Shown here: positions 26,112 through 35,524 of the stretch, piece by piece
How positions within the stretch are numbered: the first letter of the stretch is position 1
Layout of the letters: each line of letters begins with the position of its first letter
Assembly (NCBI GenBank): GCA_013214705.1
Contig: JABSRZ010000007.1
Location: 129,951 to 193,950, forward strand
DNA length: 64,000 bases
Source of the DNA: Hyphomicrobiales bacterium
Lineage (GTDB): Bacteria; Pseudomonadota; Alphaproteobacteria; Rhizobiales; OSC116
Direction of reading: 5' to 3'
Position numbers and translations under genes: made by a program
The notes under the pieces: generated by a model
What the model was told of the DNA's origin: nothing
Seen by the model: only the letters and a program-made list of their open reading frames with translations
Database searches by the model: none

Positions 26112-26125
26112 TTGATTTAAATCAA
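26112..26125. promoter_or_regulatory. FNR/FixK-type box between the divergent ABC operon and response regulator
   Basis: The 14-base palindrome TTGATTTAAATCAA matches the TTGAT-N4-ATCAA consensus exactly. It lies in the 341-base divergent region, 133 bases before the response regulator start and 194 bases from the binding-protein start. Other symmetry in the same gap is TCCTAAATTAGGA (26145-26157). I found no clear -35/-10 pair for either gene. Confidence 0.6.
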
Positions 26126-26258
26126 TTTTATAACAATTTCCTAGTCCTAAATTAGGAGATTGCGTAAGACCATGGTATGAGGTTACTTATTGGGTAAAAT
26201 ACCTTATCTCATATCCTAGGTTGTTTTATTACGTTGATTCAAATTGTAAAGAGGCCGC

Positions 26259-26909
26259 ATGGTTAAGAAAGTTGTCATTGTAGATGATCACCCTTTATTT
26301 AGGGCAGCGCTCAAACAAGCCATCCGCAAAATTTCTACAAATGCCAAAATTATGGAAGTTAGCTCACTTGCTGAGGCCTCTACCATCTTGGCTCAAGAAG
26401 ACCATGTGAACTTATTATTGCTCGACATTCATATGTCCGATAGCGATGGTTTTGCCGGTCTAATTATGTATAAACAGGCCTATCCACTTACGCCCATCGT
26501 CATAGTATCGGCCAGTGAAGAGCCAGACATGGTTAAGAATGCCATCGATTTTGGGGCTTCTGGTTTCATACCTAAATCAGCCGATTTATCAATTATACGT
26601 GAGGCAATAAATAATGTGTTTGAGGGGCAATCTTGGTGGCCAGATATAGACGCCAATGCCATTCGCAACTCCGACAGACCAACTAATTTTAATGAATTTT
26701 CGAAGCTGTTTTCAACCCTCACGCCGACACAATCCAAAGTGTTTATGGCGATAAGTGAAGGCCTGTTAAATAAACAAATTGCTTTTAAAATGGATATTTC
26801 CGAATCAACCATAAAAACTCATATTACCGCGATATTTAAAAAGCTGAACATTAGTTCACGGACTCAGGCGGTTATTTTTGCCCAAAATTTAGAAAAAAAT
26901 ACCAAATAG
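26259..26909 (+). CDS. LuxR/NarL-type response regulator (CrbR/ErdR-like)
   Basis: A 216-residue two-domain regulator. The receiver domain begins KKVVIVDDHPLF, with the phosphorylation site D56 in LLLLDIHMSD. The C-terminal LuxR helix-turn-helix (LTPTQSKVFMAISEGLLNKQ, then STIKTHITAIFKKL) binds DNA. It ends 44 bases from the convergent hybrid kinase, its likely partner. In vibrios and pseudomonads the CrbS/CrbR (MxtR/ErdR) pair controls acetate use through acs; that role here is inferred from architecture only. Confidence 0.88.
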   Translation: MVKKVVIVDDHPLFRAALKQAIRKISTNAKIMEVSSLAEASTILAQEDHVNLLLLDIHMSDSDGFAGLIMYKQAYPLTPIVIVSASEEPDMVKNAIDFGASGFIPKSADLSIIREAINNVFEGQSWWPDIDANAIRNSDRPTNFNEFSKLFSTLTPTQSKVFMAISEGLLNKQIAFKMDISESTIKTHITAIFKKLNISSRTQAVIFAQNLEKNTK

Positions 26910-26953
26910 CTCAGGCTTTGCGCCATTATTCTACGCTCATTAGGTTTTACGCA

Positions 26954-29900
26954 TTAAGCATTGCGCAATTGTTTTGCACTCAACAGCGCGGACCGTAAGA
27001 TGGCAGGGTCCACCGGTTTTTGAATAATTTTAAACCCAGCCTCCGAAATTTTGGCATGCACTTCTTTGGTTTTGTCAGCGGTCACTATATACCCGCTAAA
27101 ATCGATGCGGTATTCATCTCGCAAATGCAATAATAATTCTAGCCCGGTTTCGTCATTATCCAGTTGGTAATCGGCAAAAATGACATCTATTTTTTCTTTT
27201 TGATCTACCAATTCAATGGTTTGGTTAAAATTAGTAGCGGTGGAGATGTCACATTGCCAGCGGGTGAGAAGTTTTTTCATGCCGTCTAAAATTATCTGCT
27301 CATTGTCTACGGCTATGACGTTTATGCCTTTCAAAATTTCTTCTTGCCTCGGGGTCACAATATTTTCTTGATGTTTATAAGCAATGCCCGAAATGGGCAC
27401 AGCCACCCTAAATACCGAACCTTTACCAACAACCGAACTGACGCTAATTTTGCAATTTATTACACTTGCTATGCGTTCGGTAATGGCCAGACCCAAACCA
27501 AGACCTTTTTCTTGCCGGGTCGCCCAATTGTCTAGGCGTTTAAATTCTTGGAAAACTTCACTAATATTGTCGGCATCAATGCCGATGCCGGTGTCCCAAA
27601 CTTCAATTAAAATATGCTCGTTTTGCCGCCTACAGCCCAATAATATTTTGCCCGTTGCGGTATATCTAACGGCGTTGGATACAAAATTCTGCAATATCGA
27701 GTAAAGCAGGCCAATGTCGCAATGGATGGTTGCATTACTCTGTACGGTTCTAAGGGTGATGCCTTTTTGCGCCGCCACTACAGAAAATTCAACACTGAGT
27801 GAGTTTAGCAACTTACTGACCGGAAACACTGTATTGTCGGCTTCAACACCGCCACCATCTAATTTAGAAATATCCAGCAAAGCGTTTAACAACCGCTCAG
27901 ATGATTTTAGCGATTCAGATATATTTTTAATAATTTCCTTGGTTTCACTCTCGTCATCATTGGCAAAATCTTCTTCTAATACCGAGGTGAATAGGCGTGC
28001 GGCATTTAAGGGTTGCAACAAATCGTGGCTAGCAGCGGCTAAAAACCGGGTTTTACTTTTGGTAGCGGTTTCTGCCAGTTGTTTGGCATCACGTAATTGC
28101 TCTTCTATTTCTACCCGATGTTCTATTTCTTGCACTAGGTTGGCGTTCAATTCAGACAATTCTTCGGTTCGAACGGCCACCCGTCGCTCGAGGTTTTCAT
28201 GGCTGTCTTTTAATTCTAATTCGACTTTTCGCCGGTCAGTAATGTCTTGGTAAATGGCAAAAAAGCCGCCGACTTCGCCATTATCATCTATTTGAGGGGC
28301 GTAGGACACTTGGGTATAGCGGGTGCCAATTTTGGGCCTAAAAATCTCGACATCAAAAGTTTGTTTCCGGCCTTGCAATACTTTGGTTATATGTGGCTGT
28401 TGCACATGGTAACTGGCCGCCCCCAATACATCTTTAATATGTTGACCAATAATTTCTTCTTTTAAAAAATTCCAAGTGGCATGAAACGCTTTGTTGGCAA
28501 ATACGAGCTTTTCATTTTTATCTACAAACGAAATAATTTCCGGCACATTGTCGGTATAGAATTGAATATTCTCATCTTTTTCTTTTAGCGCATTTTCAAA
28601 ATCGACCAATTTGGTGATGTCGGTAAAACTCACCACCGTGCCGCCACCCGGCATCGGGTTGGATAGAATTTGCAATATTGTGCCATCAGGTCGGGTGCGG
28701 GTGACATTTCTGGGTATATTCTTTTTCCAGCTTTCTTTACGTTGGGTGACCACCGCTTCCACATCTATATCGCCATATTCGCCATTTTGGGCGTTAAATC
28801 GTATCAGGTCAGATGCCGGCCTGCCCACATACATATATTCTTCGGCATAACCCGCCATATCGACATATTTTTTGTTCCACGCAATGATATTTTGCGAGCT
28901 GTCCATCACATAAATTGCATGGCCAATATATTCCAATGTTGAGCGCAGAATTTCTCGGTTAAAGGCTATTTCCTTGCTGGTATCGCCCAATAAATGAATG
29001 ATGTCATCTATTTGCAACTTCGTGCCTTTAAGCGCACCCGCCATCACTTTATGGGCAGATGAAACGCCGATGGCCCGGGCGATCATTTCTTCGGTATACT
29101 GCACCACATCAAAATCTATTTTGTCATTCAGGTGGAATATTTTGTTATATTTTTTCTGTAGACCGATAATGTAATCTTGTTTTTGGTTAAAACCCAATAT
29201 TTTTGTGGCCAAATTTTTCAAATCCCACACCCGTAGCATCGTGTCTTGGTCGTCTATATGCGGGGTTAGAGACGGTGCATCGCGATTGTCGACAAAAGCC
29301 GCCGCCTGCATACTGTCCAACAGACTGGGCACTGATTTTATGGAAAAATAGACGTAACAGCCAATGTTGACGATGAGGCTCATCACCACGCCATGGGTTA
29401 ATGGGTCGCCAAAATCAAACCCAAATAGGGCATGCGGCTTAAACCAACCGCCGCCAAATAAGCCATTTTCGGCCACCACTTCATTGATAAATCCGATGTC
29501 TAAACTTGGCAGCAACAGAGTGTAAAACCAAGTTAAAAAGCCCAAGCTAAGGCCAATTTTTACGCCATTTCTATGCCCGCGCCGCCAGGTAATAGCGCCA
29601 ATAATCGCCGGCGCAAATTGGATGGCCGCCGCAAACGATATGAGGCCAATGCTGGCTAACATTTCGGTGCTAGAGGCGCGGTAATAAGCATAGGCCATCA
29701 GCATCATCACCACAATCGCGCCACGGCGGATGTTAATTAACCAGCGGCTGAAATCATTGTCATCCATATTTATGAATTTAAACCGCACAATGAGTGGCAT
29801 AATAATGTCATTGCTGACCATGGTGCTCAACGTAATAGACGCCACAATCACCATGCCCGTTGCCGCCGAAAAACCACCCAAAAATACCAAAATCGCCAAG

Positions 29901-30904
29901 GTGTTTTCATTGTTGAATAACGGAATGTTCAAAATAAACTGCTCAGGATTTTGCATATCGGCAGGCAGTGTATTGATGCCACCAACAATAATTGGCACCA
30001 GCACCAAACTCACCAAAAGTAAATATATAGGCAATATATAACGCGCATGTTTCACATCGCCAACATCGTTATTTTCCACCACTGCCACATGAAATTGGCG
30101 CGGTAAAAATATGATGGCCGACATGCTCAATACGACCATGGTCACAAACCTTGTGTCTATCTGATTGACAGAAAACAAGTCTTGTTTCAGGTTTAGCGCT
30201 TCGACCTGTAGCCATAAGTCGTCAAACCCGCTCATCACGTAGTAAATTATAAATAGCCCAACCGTTAAAAACGCCACCAATTTAATGATCGATTCAAACG
30301 CAACTGCGGTCATCAGACCACGGTGATGTTCGGTGGCATCTATATGGCGGGTGCCAAACATAATGGCAAAAAACGCCAACATAAGCGCGATGACAAGTTC
30401 ATTTGCCCATTCGGCCAAGTTAGGCCCGACGATAAAGGCTTCGCTGCCGCCAATAATCGGCGCTGATATAATTTGATAGCTGGTGTTAATGGATTTTAAC
30501 TGCAACGCAATATAAGGCAGGCTACCAATAACCGCAAAACAGGCAATCATCAGCGCTAAATTTTGGCTTTTGCCATAACGGGCGGCGATAAAATCGGCAA
30601 TAGAAGAGCTATGCTGTTTGGTGCCGACAAATACCAATTTTTGGATAAACCGACCACAGAATACAAAGGTTAAAACCGGCCCAAGATAAATAGCAAAATA
30701 ATGCCAACCAGACGATGTGGCGGTGGCGGCAGCGCCATAATATGTCCAAGATGAACAATATACTGCCAAGGAAATGCTATAAGTAACGGCGCGCACAAAC
30801 CCATGTTGAGGTTTGTCCCTATTTCTGTCGCCCCACCAGGCGACAAAAAACAGCGCCCCAATATAAGCCAAACTAATGGTGACAATGAGCCAGCCGTCTA
30901 ACAT
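26954..30904 (-). CDS. Transporter-fused hybrid histidine kinase (CrbS-like)
   Basis: A 1316-residue inner-membrane protein. The first about 560 residues form a Na+/solute symporter (SLC5/PutP-type) domain with about thirteen membrane segments. Two PAS domains follow (about 665-790 and 795-910), with a coiled coil, then the kinase core with phospho-acceptor H960 in AASHDLLQPL, N-box region FVSNAVRY and ATP-lid DTGIGI and GLGLGLAI. A C-terminal receiver domain carries D1245 in FADYQLD. It probably senses a small carboxylate through the symporter domain and signals to the convergent LuxR-type regulator. Confidence 0.92.
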   Translation of the reverse strand: MLDGWLIVTISLAYIGALFFVAWWGDRNRDKPQHGFVRAVTYSISLAVYCSSWTYYGAAATATSSGWHYFAIYLGPVLTFVFCGRFIQKLVFVGTKQHSSSIADFIAARYGKSQNLALMIACFAVIGSLPYIALQLKSINTSYQIISAPIIGGSEAFIVGPNLAEWANELVIALMLAFFAIMFGTRHIDATEHHRGLMTAVAFESIIKLVAFLTVGLFIIYYVMSGFDDLWLQVEALNLKQDLFSVNQIDTRFVTMVVLSMSAIIFLPRQFHVAVVENNDVGDVKHARYILPIYLLLVSLVLVPIIVGGINTLPADMQNPEQFILNIPLFNNENTLAILVFLGGFSAATGMVIVASITLSTMVSNDIIMPLIVRFKFINMDDNDFSRWLINIRRGAIVVMMLMAYAYYRASSTEMLASIGLISFAAAIQFAPAIIGAITWRRGHRNGVKIGLSLGFLTWFYTLLLPSLDIGFINEVVAENGLFGGGWFKPHALFGFDFGDPLTHGVVMSLIVNIGCYVYFSIKSVPSLLDSMQAAAFVDNRDAPSLTPHIDDQDTMLRVWDLKNLATKILGFNQKQDYIIGLQKKYNKIFHLNDKIDFDVVQYTEEMIARAIGVSSAHKVMAGALKGTKLQIDDIIHLLGDTSKEIAFNREILRSTLEYIGHAIYVMDSSQNIIAWNKKYVDMAGYAEEYMYVGRPASDLIRFNAQNGEYGDIDVEAVVTQRKESWKKNIPRNVTRTRPDGTILQILSNPMPGGGTVVSFTDITKLVDFENALKEKDENIQFYTDNVPEIISFVDKNEKLVFANKAFHATWNFLKEEIIGQHIKDVLGAASYHVQQPHITKVLQGRKQTFDVEIFRPKIGTRYTQVSYAPQIDDNGEVGGFFAIYQDITDRRKVELELKDSHENLERRVAVRTEELSELNANLVQEIEHRVEIEEQLRDAKQLAETATKSKTRFLAAASHDLLQPLNAARLFTSVLEEDFANDDESETKEIIKNISESLKSSERLLNALLDISKLDGGGVEADNTVFPVSKLLNSLSVEFSVVAAQKGITLRTVQSNATIHCDIGLLYSILQNFVSNAVRYTATGKILLGCRRQNEHILIEVWDTGIGIDADNISEVFQEFKRLDNWATRQEKGLGLGLAITERIASVINCKISVSSVVGKGSVFRVAVPISGIAYKHQENIVTPRQEEILKGINVIAVDNEQIILDGMKKLLTRWQCDISTATNFNQTIELVDQKEKIDVIFADYQLDNDETGLELLLHLRDEYRIDFSGYIVTADKTKEVHAKISEAGFKIIQKPVDPAILRSALLSAKQLRNA

Positions 30905-30965
30905 TTATAATTCCCTCTTTGAGGTTATTAAATAGGCTCAGCTCATCAGAATCAAGTTTTATCTA

Positions 30966-32423
30966 TCAATCCAGCGTATATGAAAGCCGAAACGCGCCCC
31001 AATGTTTGCCGTTCACATAGATAGGCGCAGACACATGTTTGAGGATGACGAATTTGCCGCCGCCCATATCACGGTTATAGGTTTGGAACAAAAACTCATT
31101 TGTATCTTGAGCGCTCGATAAGCCAACGGCATCGTTAAATATGCGTTTATTACGGCAATTGGCAGCGTTCCACAATGGGTCATTGGATAATGGTTTGGAA
31201 TATTGCTTATTGTGCATGGGTATATAGCCATTAATGTCAGTCGATATGGCCAATATATATTGGCTATCGGCGGCCAACACTTGTTCTTGCAAATCCACCA
31301 ATACACGCTCGGCAAAGCGGGTAAAACCGGTCTCATGTTGCAGTGGCTCAGATTGTTTGATTTCTGTATAGCTAAAATCGAACAAATCAGCCATAGAAAT
31401 ACTGGCTTTTGCCACTTCTTGTTCAAATAGCTGGCCCACTTTTTTGGCGCTATCAATGGTTAAATATATAGATTTTGAGTCAAATGTTTCTATGCCAGAC
31501 GTGGCCACTCGGCCAACCAAATTATCTGAAATCGTGGCAGTTTTTTGCATTTCTTGGGTGGCGTGCATCAGCTGCTTGCTGTTATCCTCAACATGTTCTT
31601 TAATGTCGATAATAACATTGGAGAAGTTTTTCATATCGGCATTATTGCTCTCTACATTTTTAGAAATGGTTTTAGAGCTGGCGTTAATTTCATCAAACGC
31701 ATCCCCTAAACCGGATATTTCATTTTTAAGCTCGCCTGTGCTCTGGTGCACATGGTCAATATGTTCCATAGCGCTGTCACTAAGCTCAATTAAAGTGACG
31801 GATTCATCACGCAAAGCATTCAACGTGCTGTCAATTTGGGCAGTGGCTGTGCTGGTTTGGTCTGCAAGGTTTTTCACTTCGGCTGCCACCACGGCAAATC
31901 CTTTGCCCGCTTCGCCGGCACGCGCAGCTTCAATCGTGGCATTTAACGCCAATAAATTGGTTTGTCTGGCAATGGTTTGAATGGCTTCAGCCACCGCGGT
32001 CACACTGCCTAAAGATTGCTGCAAACCGGTCAGATGTGTCGTGATGTTTTTCACAATGGTCACAAGCTCAGCAATTTCTGTCACAGACTCATCTAGTTTT
32101 TGGCCTGATTCGTTAACTTTAGAGCCTAAATTTTGGGTGGTTTGTTCGGCTATTTTAACCGCATCGGATATTTTTTGATTTGCAGACAAGGTTAAAGTCA
32201 CCGCCGTGGACAAATCATCGAATCGGTCTTCTAATACTAATTGTGATTGGTTGGTGGTCATAATTACTTGCGAAACCTCGGCAATATTCACGCCAACATA
32301 ATTTAATTCTTCAGAGATATCTTTTAATATCTCTTTACTATCAATGGTTTCCGGCTGTTCGATTTCATCTGATTCCGCTGTTTGAGAAACTGTCTTTTTG
32401 ATTTTTATTTTTAGTAATGACAT
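30966..32423 (-). CDS. Soluble methyl-accepting chemotaxis protein with C-terminal sensor region
   Basis: About 485 residues. I use the ATG at 32423 ([10 protein letters not shown]), ten bases behind GGGGAGG; an upstream in-frame ATG at 32450 overlaps that site. No membrane segment is evident. The signalling hairpin ([20 protein letters not shown] and [20 protein letters not shown], about residues 155-195) is the conserved CheA/CheW contact. After the coiled coil comes a C-terminal globular region of about 150 residues containing NKRIFND and [12 protein letters not shown] and ending WGAFRLSY, found in many alphaproteobacterial chemoreceptors. The ligand is unknown. Confidence 0.9.
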   Translation of the reverse strand: MSLLKIKIKKTVSQTAESDEIEQPETIDSKEILKDISEELNYVGVNIAEVSQVIMTTNQSQLVLEDRFDDLSTAVTLTLSANQKISDAVKIAEQTTQNLGSKVNESGQKLDESVTEIAELVTIVKNITTHLTGLQQSLGSVTAVAEAIQTIARQTNLLALNATIEAARAGEAGKGFAVVAAEVKNLADQTSTATAQIDSTLNALRDESVTLIELSDSAMEHIDHVHQSTGELKNEISGLGDAFDEINASSKTISKNVESNNADMKNFSNVIIDIKEHVEDNSKQLMHATQEMQKTATISDNLVGRVATSGIETFDSKSIYLTIDSAKKVGQLFEQEVAKASISMADLFDFSYTEIKQSEPLQHETGFTRFAERVLVDLQEQVLAADSQYILAISTDINGYIPMHNKQYSKPLSNDPLWNAANCRNKRIFNDAVGLSSAQDTNEFLFQTYNRDMGGGKFVILKHVSAPIYVNGKHWGAFRLSYTLD

Positions 32424-32495
32424 TGCTTCTAAACCTCCCCATGCCATCATCTATACTGAATATAATTAACAACATATTAACAGCCAACATCACCC

Positions 32496-32526
32496 TTGAC
32501 TTTCCAGTCGCTGGAATGTTTAGTGA
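32496..32526 (+). promoter_or_regulatory. CueR/HmrR-type operator-promoter of the copper ATPase gene
   Basis: TTGACT (32496-32501) and TAGTGA (32521-32526) are separated by 19 bases, the over-long spacer typical of MerR-controlled promoters. The spacer holds a dyad TTCCAG-TCG-CTGGAA (32502-32516), matching the known copper-regulator operator. The copA start codon follows 30 bases later behind AAGGAG. Confidence 0.82.
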
Positions 32527-32556
32527 AAGGCACATCATTTAATTAAGGAGTTTCAA

Positions 32557-34932
32557 ATGGCAAATTCAACTCAAGCATCAAATGCGGCCACCGAAAAGCC
32601 AACCGATAAAATATTCGCCATCGACCCGGTGTGCGGCATGAAAGTCGACACAGCCAACGAAACCAAAAAGCGCCATACTCACGATGGCGAGATATATTAT
32701 TTTTGCAACCCCAAATGCCACGATAAATTTGTGCCAAAACCCGAATATTATTTATCTGGTCAACATAAAATAGACGCGGCAAAAGCCAGTGAAAACGCGC
32801 CTAAAGGCACCCGCTACACCTGTTCCTGTCATCCAGAAATTATAGAATACGCACCGGGCATTTGCCCCATTTGCGGCATGGCATTAGAGGTTATGGATAT
32901 GCCTTCAGATCAAGTGAACCCAGAATTAATAAACTTTACCCGGCGCTTATGGGTGGCCGCGCCGTTGGCTTTCATATTATTAGTCATTGAAATGAGCGAC
33001 CATATCTTTGGTGTCAACCTAGTGCCAAGCCTCAGCGGGTTGGAACGTCAATGGCTTGGCTTGGCCATGGCCACACCAGTTATGTGGGCAGGTAAACCGT
33101 TTTTCGAGCGCGCCATTAATTCGTTCAAATCTATGAATTTAAATATGTTCACACTCATTGGTGTTGGTACATTTTCGGCCTATGCCTATTCGATCACGGC
33201 TACATTCCTGCCAGATATCTTCCCCGATTCGATGTTAAATGACATGCAAGTGATACCGGTTTATTTTGAGACCGCCGGGGTGATCATCGCCTTGGTGTTG
33301 CTCGGTCAAATTATGGAAATCAGATCAAAAGAAAAGACTGGCAACGCGATTAAACAATTAATGAACTTAACACCCGATTTTGCCCACGTGATCGCCAAAG
33401 ACGGTAAGGAGAGTGATGTGCCAGTGGCTCAAATTGTTAAAGGGGCTATATTAAGGGTGCGGGCGGGAGAAAAAATCCCGCTAGATGGTGTGATCACCAA
33501 TGGTAAAAGTTATGTCGATGAATCAATGGTCACCGGTGAGCCAACTCAGATCGCCAAACAAGTGGGCGATGCGGTTATTGGCGGCACTATAAATGGGTCT
33601 GGCGGGTTTGATTTAAAAACCACAAAATTAGGCAATGAAACCATTTTAGCTCAAATCATCAAAATGGTGGGTGAAGCCCAGCGGTCACGTGCGCCGATCC
33701 AATCTTTGGCCGATAAAGTGTCTAACTATTTTGTGCCCATCGTTTTTGCAGCGGCTGCCTTGGCGTTTTTAGCGTGGATGTATTTTGGCCCTGACCCAAA
33801 ATTAAGTTATGCCGTGGTCGCGGCAGTTAGTGTGCTTATCATCGCCTGCCCTTGTGCTTTGGGCTTGGCCACTCCGATGTCTATTATGGTGGCTATGGGC
33901 AAAGGCGCTAAGAACGGGGTGCTGATTAAAAATGCCGCACAGCTAGAAAAAATGGCCAAGGTGGACATTCTCATCGTCGATAAAACCGGTACAATAACCC
34001 ATGGCAAACCAGAAGTGATTGATATTTTCTGCATGCATGATGAATATTCTACGCAAGATATTATAAAATTTGTCAATTCCGCTGAACAATTTAGCGACCA
34101 TCCACTGGCCTTTGCAGTGCAAGATTATGCCAATCAATATAATATTGGGTTTGCCGAAACAGAGCAGTTCGAAACGGTGACCGGTCTGGGCATTAAGGCG
34201 CAAATTGATGGCAAAAATATACGGGTTGGTAATCTGAAGTTTATGCAAAATCTATCGGTAGATTTCAACGCCATATCCGGCGAGGCTCAAAACAAACTCG
34301 ACAGTGGCAATACGCCACTTTACTTGGCTATAGACGGTGCGGCAGTGGGCATAATATTTGTGGCAGATGCGGTCAAACCCGATAGCAAATTCGCCATCGA
34401 GAAATTACATAAATTAGGTGTAAAAGTCATTATGGCGACAGGCGACATCGCCCAAAGTGCCAATAACATTGCGGCAGCGGTTAACATTGATGAGGTCAAA
34501 TTCTCTATGCTACCTTCGGATAAAATTGCCTTGGTAAAACAATTGCAAGCCGATGGACATGTGGTGGCTATGGCTGGCGATGGCATTAATGATGCCCCGG
34601 CTCTGGCGCAAGCTAATGTCGGCATCGCCATGGGGACTGGCGCAGGCGTGGCCATAGAAAGTGCTGGCATTACTTTGGTGGGTGGCAATTTAATGGGCAT
34701 TGTTAAAGCTAAACATCTGTCCGATGCCACGATGAGCAATATCAAACAAAACTTGTTTTTCGCCTTTATATATAATGTTGCCGGTGTCCCAATTGCGGCA
34801 GGGATATTATTCCCATTTGTGGGCATATTATTGTCACCAATATTTGCCGCTGCGGCCATGAGCTTGTCATCTGTGTCAGTCATTTTCAACGCGCTTCGGC
34901 TCAGAAAAATAAATTTGGAGGGTAACAAATGA
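32557..34932 (+). CDS. copA: Copper-exporting P1B-type ATPase with YHS and HMBD domains
   Basis: A 791-residue P-type ATPase. The N-terminus carries a YHS metal-binding domain (DPVCGMKVD, about residues 25-68) and a second heavy-metal-binding domain (YTCSCHPEI...CPICGMALE, about 88-111) instead of the usual GMTCxxC repeats. The membrane ion site is C431-P432-C433, the phosphorylated aspartate D475 (DKTGT), and the hinge G674-D-G-I-N-D679. It pumps Cu(I) out of the cytoplasm. The start is set by AAGGAG six bases upstream. It overlaps the MerR gene by four bases (ATGA). Confidence 0.94.
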   Translation: MANSTQASNAATEKPTDKIFAIDPVCGMKVDTANETKKRHTHDGEIYYFCNPKCHDKFVPKPEYYLSGQHKIDAAKASENAPKGTRYTCSCHPEIIEYAPGICPICGMALEVMDMPSDQVNPELINFTRRLWVAAPLAFILLVIEMSDHIFGVNLVPSLSGLERQWLGLAMATPVMWAGKPFFERAINSFKSMNLNMFTLIGVGTFSAYAYSITATFLPDIFPDSMLNDMQVIPVYFETAGVIIALVLLGQIMEIRSKEKTGNAIKQLMNLTPDFAHVIAKDGKESDVPVAQIVKGAILRVRAGEKIPLDGVITNGKSYVDESMVTGEPTQIAKQVGDAVIGGTINGSGGFDLKTTKLGNETILAQIIKMVGEAQRSRAPIQSLADKVSNYFVPIVFAAAALAFLAWMYFGPDPKLSYAVVAAVSVLIIACPCALGLATPMSIMVAMGKGAKNGVLIKNAAQLEKMAKVDILIVDKTGTITHGKPEVIDIFCMHDEYSTQDIIKFVNSAEQFSDHPLAFAVQDYANQYNIGFAETEQFETVTGLGIKAQIDGKNIRVGNLKFMQNLSVDFNAISGEAQNKLDSGNTPLYLAIDGAAVGIIFVADAVKPDSKFAIEKLHKLGVKVIMATGDIAQSANNIAAAVNIDEVKFSMLPSDKIALVKQLQADGHVVAMAGDGINDAPALAQANVGIAMGTGAGVAIESAGITLVGGNLMGIVKAKHLSDATMSNIKQNLFFAFIYNVAGVPIAAGILFPFVGILLSPIFAAAAMSLSSVSVIFNALRLRKINLEGNK

Positions 34933-35321
34933 ACATTGGTAACGCAGCCAAAATAACCGGCCTAAATGCCAAAACCATCAGATATTATGAAGATATAGAT
35001 CTGATTCATCCCGACCGCAGACATAATGGCTATCGGGATTATAGTGATGGCCATGTAAACACTTTAAGTTTTTTAAAGATGGCGCGGGGTTTAAGCTTTT
35101 CGATAGAAGATTGCCGCGCATTGTTAGGCATGTATCAGAACGAAAAAAGAGCCAGTAAGGATGTGAAGGAGTTGGTGTCAAAACAAATCACCCAATTGGA
35201 TGAATTGATTGTAAATAGCCAAAAAATGAAAGCCACTTTGCAACATTTATCTGACAATTGCCATGGCGATAATAAGCCAGAATGTGCGATATTGGACGCT
35301 TTTTCGCATAAATACAGCTAA
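34929..35321 (+). CDS. cueR: MerR-family copper-responsive regulator (CueR/HmrR-like)
   Basis: A 130-residue MerR protein. The winged helix begins [20 protein letters not shown], followed by the dimerisation helix. Copper-type regulators bind Cu(I) with two cysteines spaced C-x7-C; here they are C111 and C119 ([10 protein letters not shown]). Its gene overlaps copA by four bases, so it is in the operon it controls, through the 19-base-spacer promoter upstream of copA. The symbol hmrR is used for rhizobial forms. Confidence 0.9.
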   Translation: MNIGNAAKITGLNAKTIRYYEDIDLIHPDRRHNGYRDYSDGHVNTLSFLKMARGLSFSIEDCRALLGMYQNEKRASKDVKELVSKQITQLDELIVNSQKMKATLQHLSDNCHGDNKPECAILDAFSHKYS

Positions 35322-35524
35322 ATTGAGCCTAATATCCATTAATAAGTTGACATTAAAAACGAACAAGCTTATTGGACGGCTTATCACTTTGATCTGCGTC
35401 TTACTATCTTATAGATGTAGATAAAAGGATGCAGGAAATTCTACTCGATCAGATTCTCTTAAGTTTGGTTATATAGAGATGAATTTTTAGCACTCTATTA
35501 ACCTCTATAAGAGAGAGAAAATCG

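Noticed and set aside
27714-28253. 179-residue serine-rich plus-strand ORF
   Set aside because: Antisense to the kinase core of the hybrid histidine kinase, whose motifs are intact.
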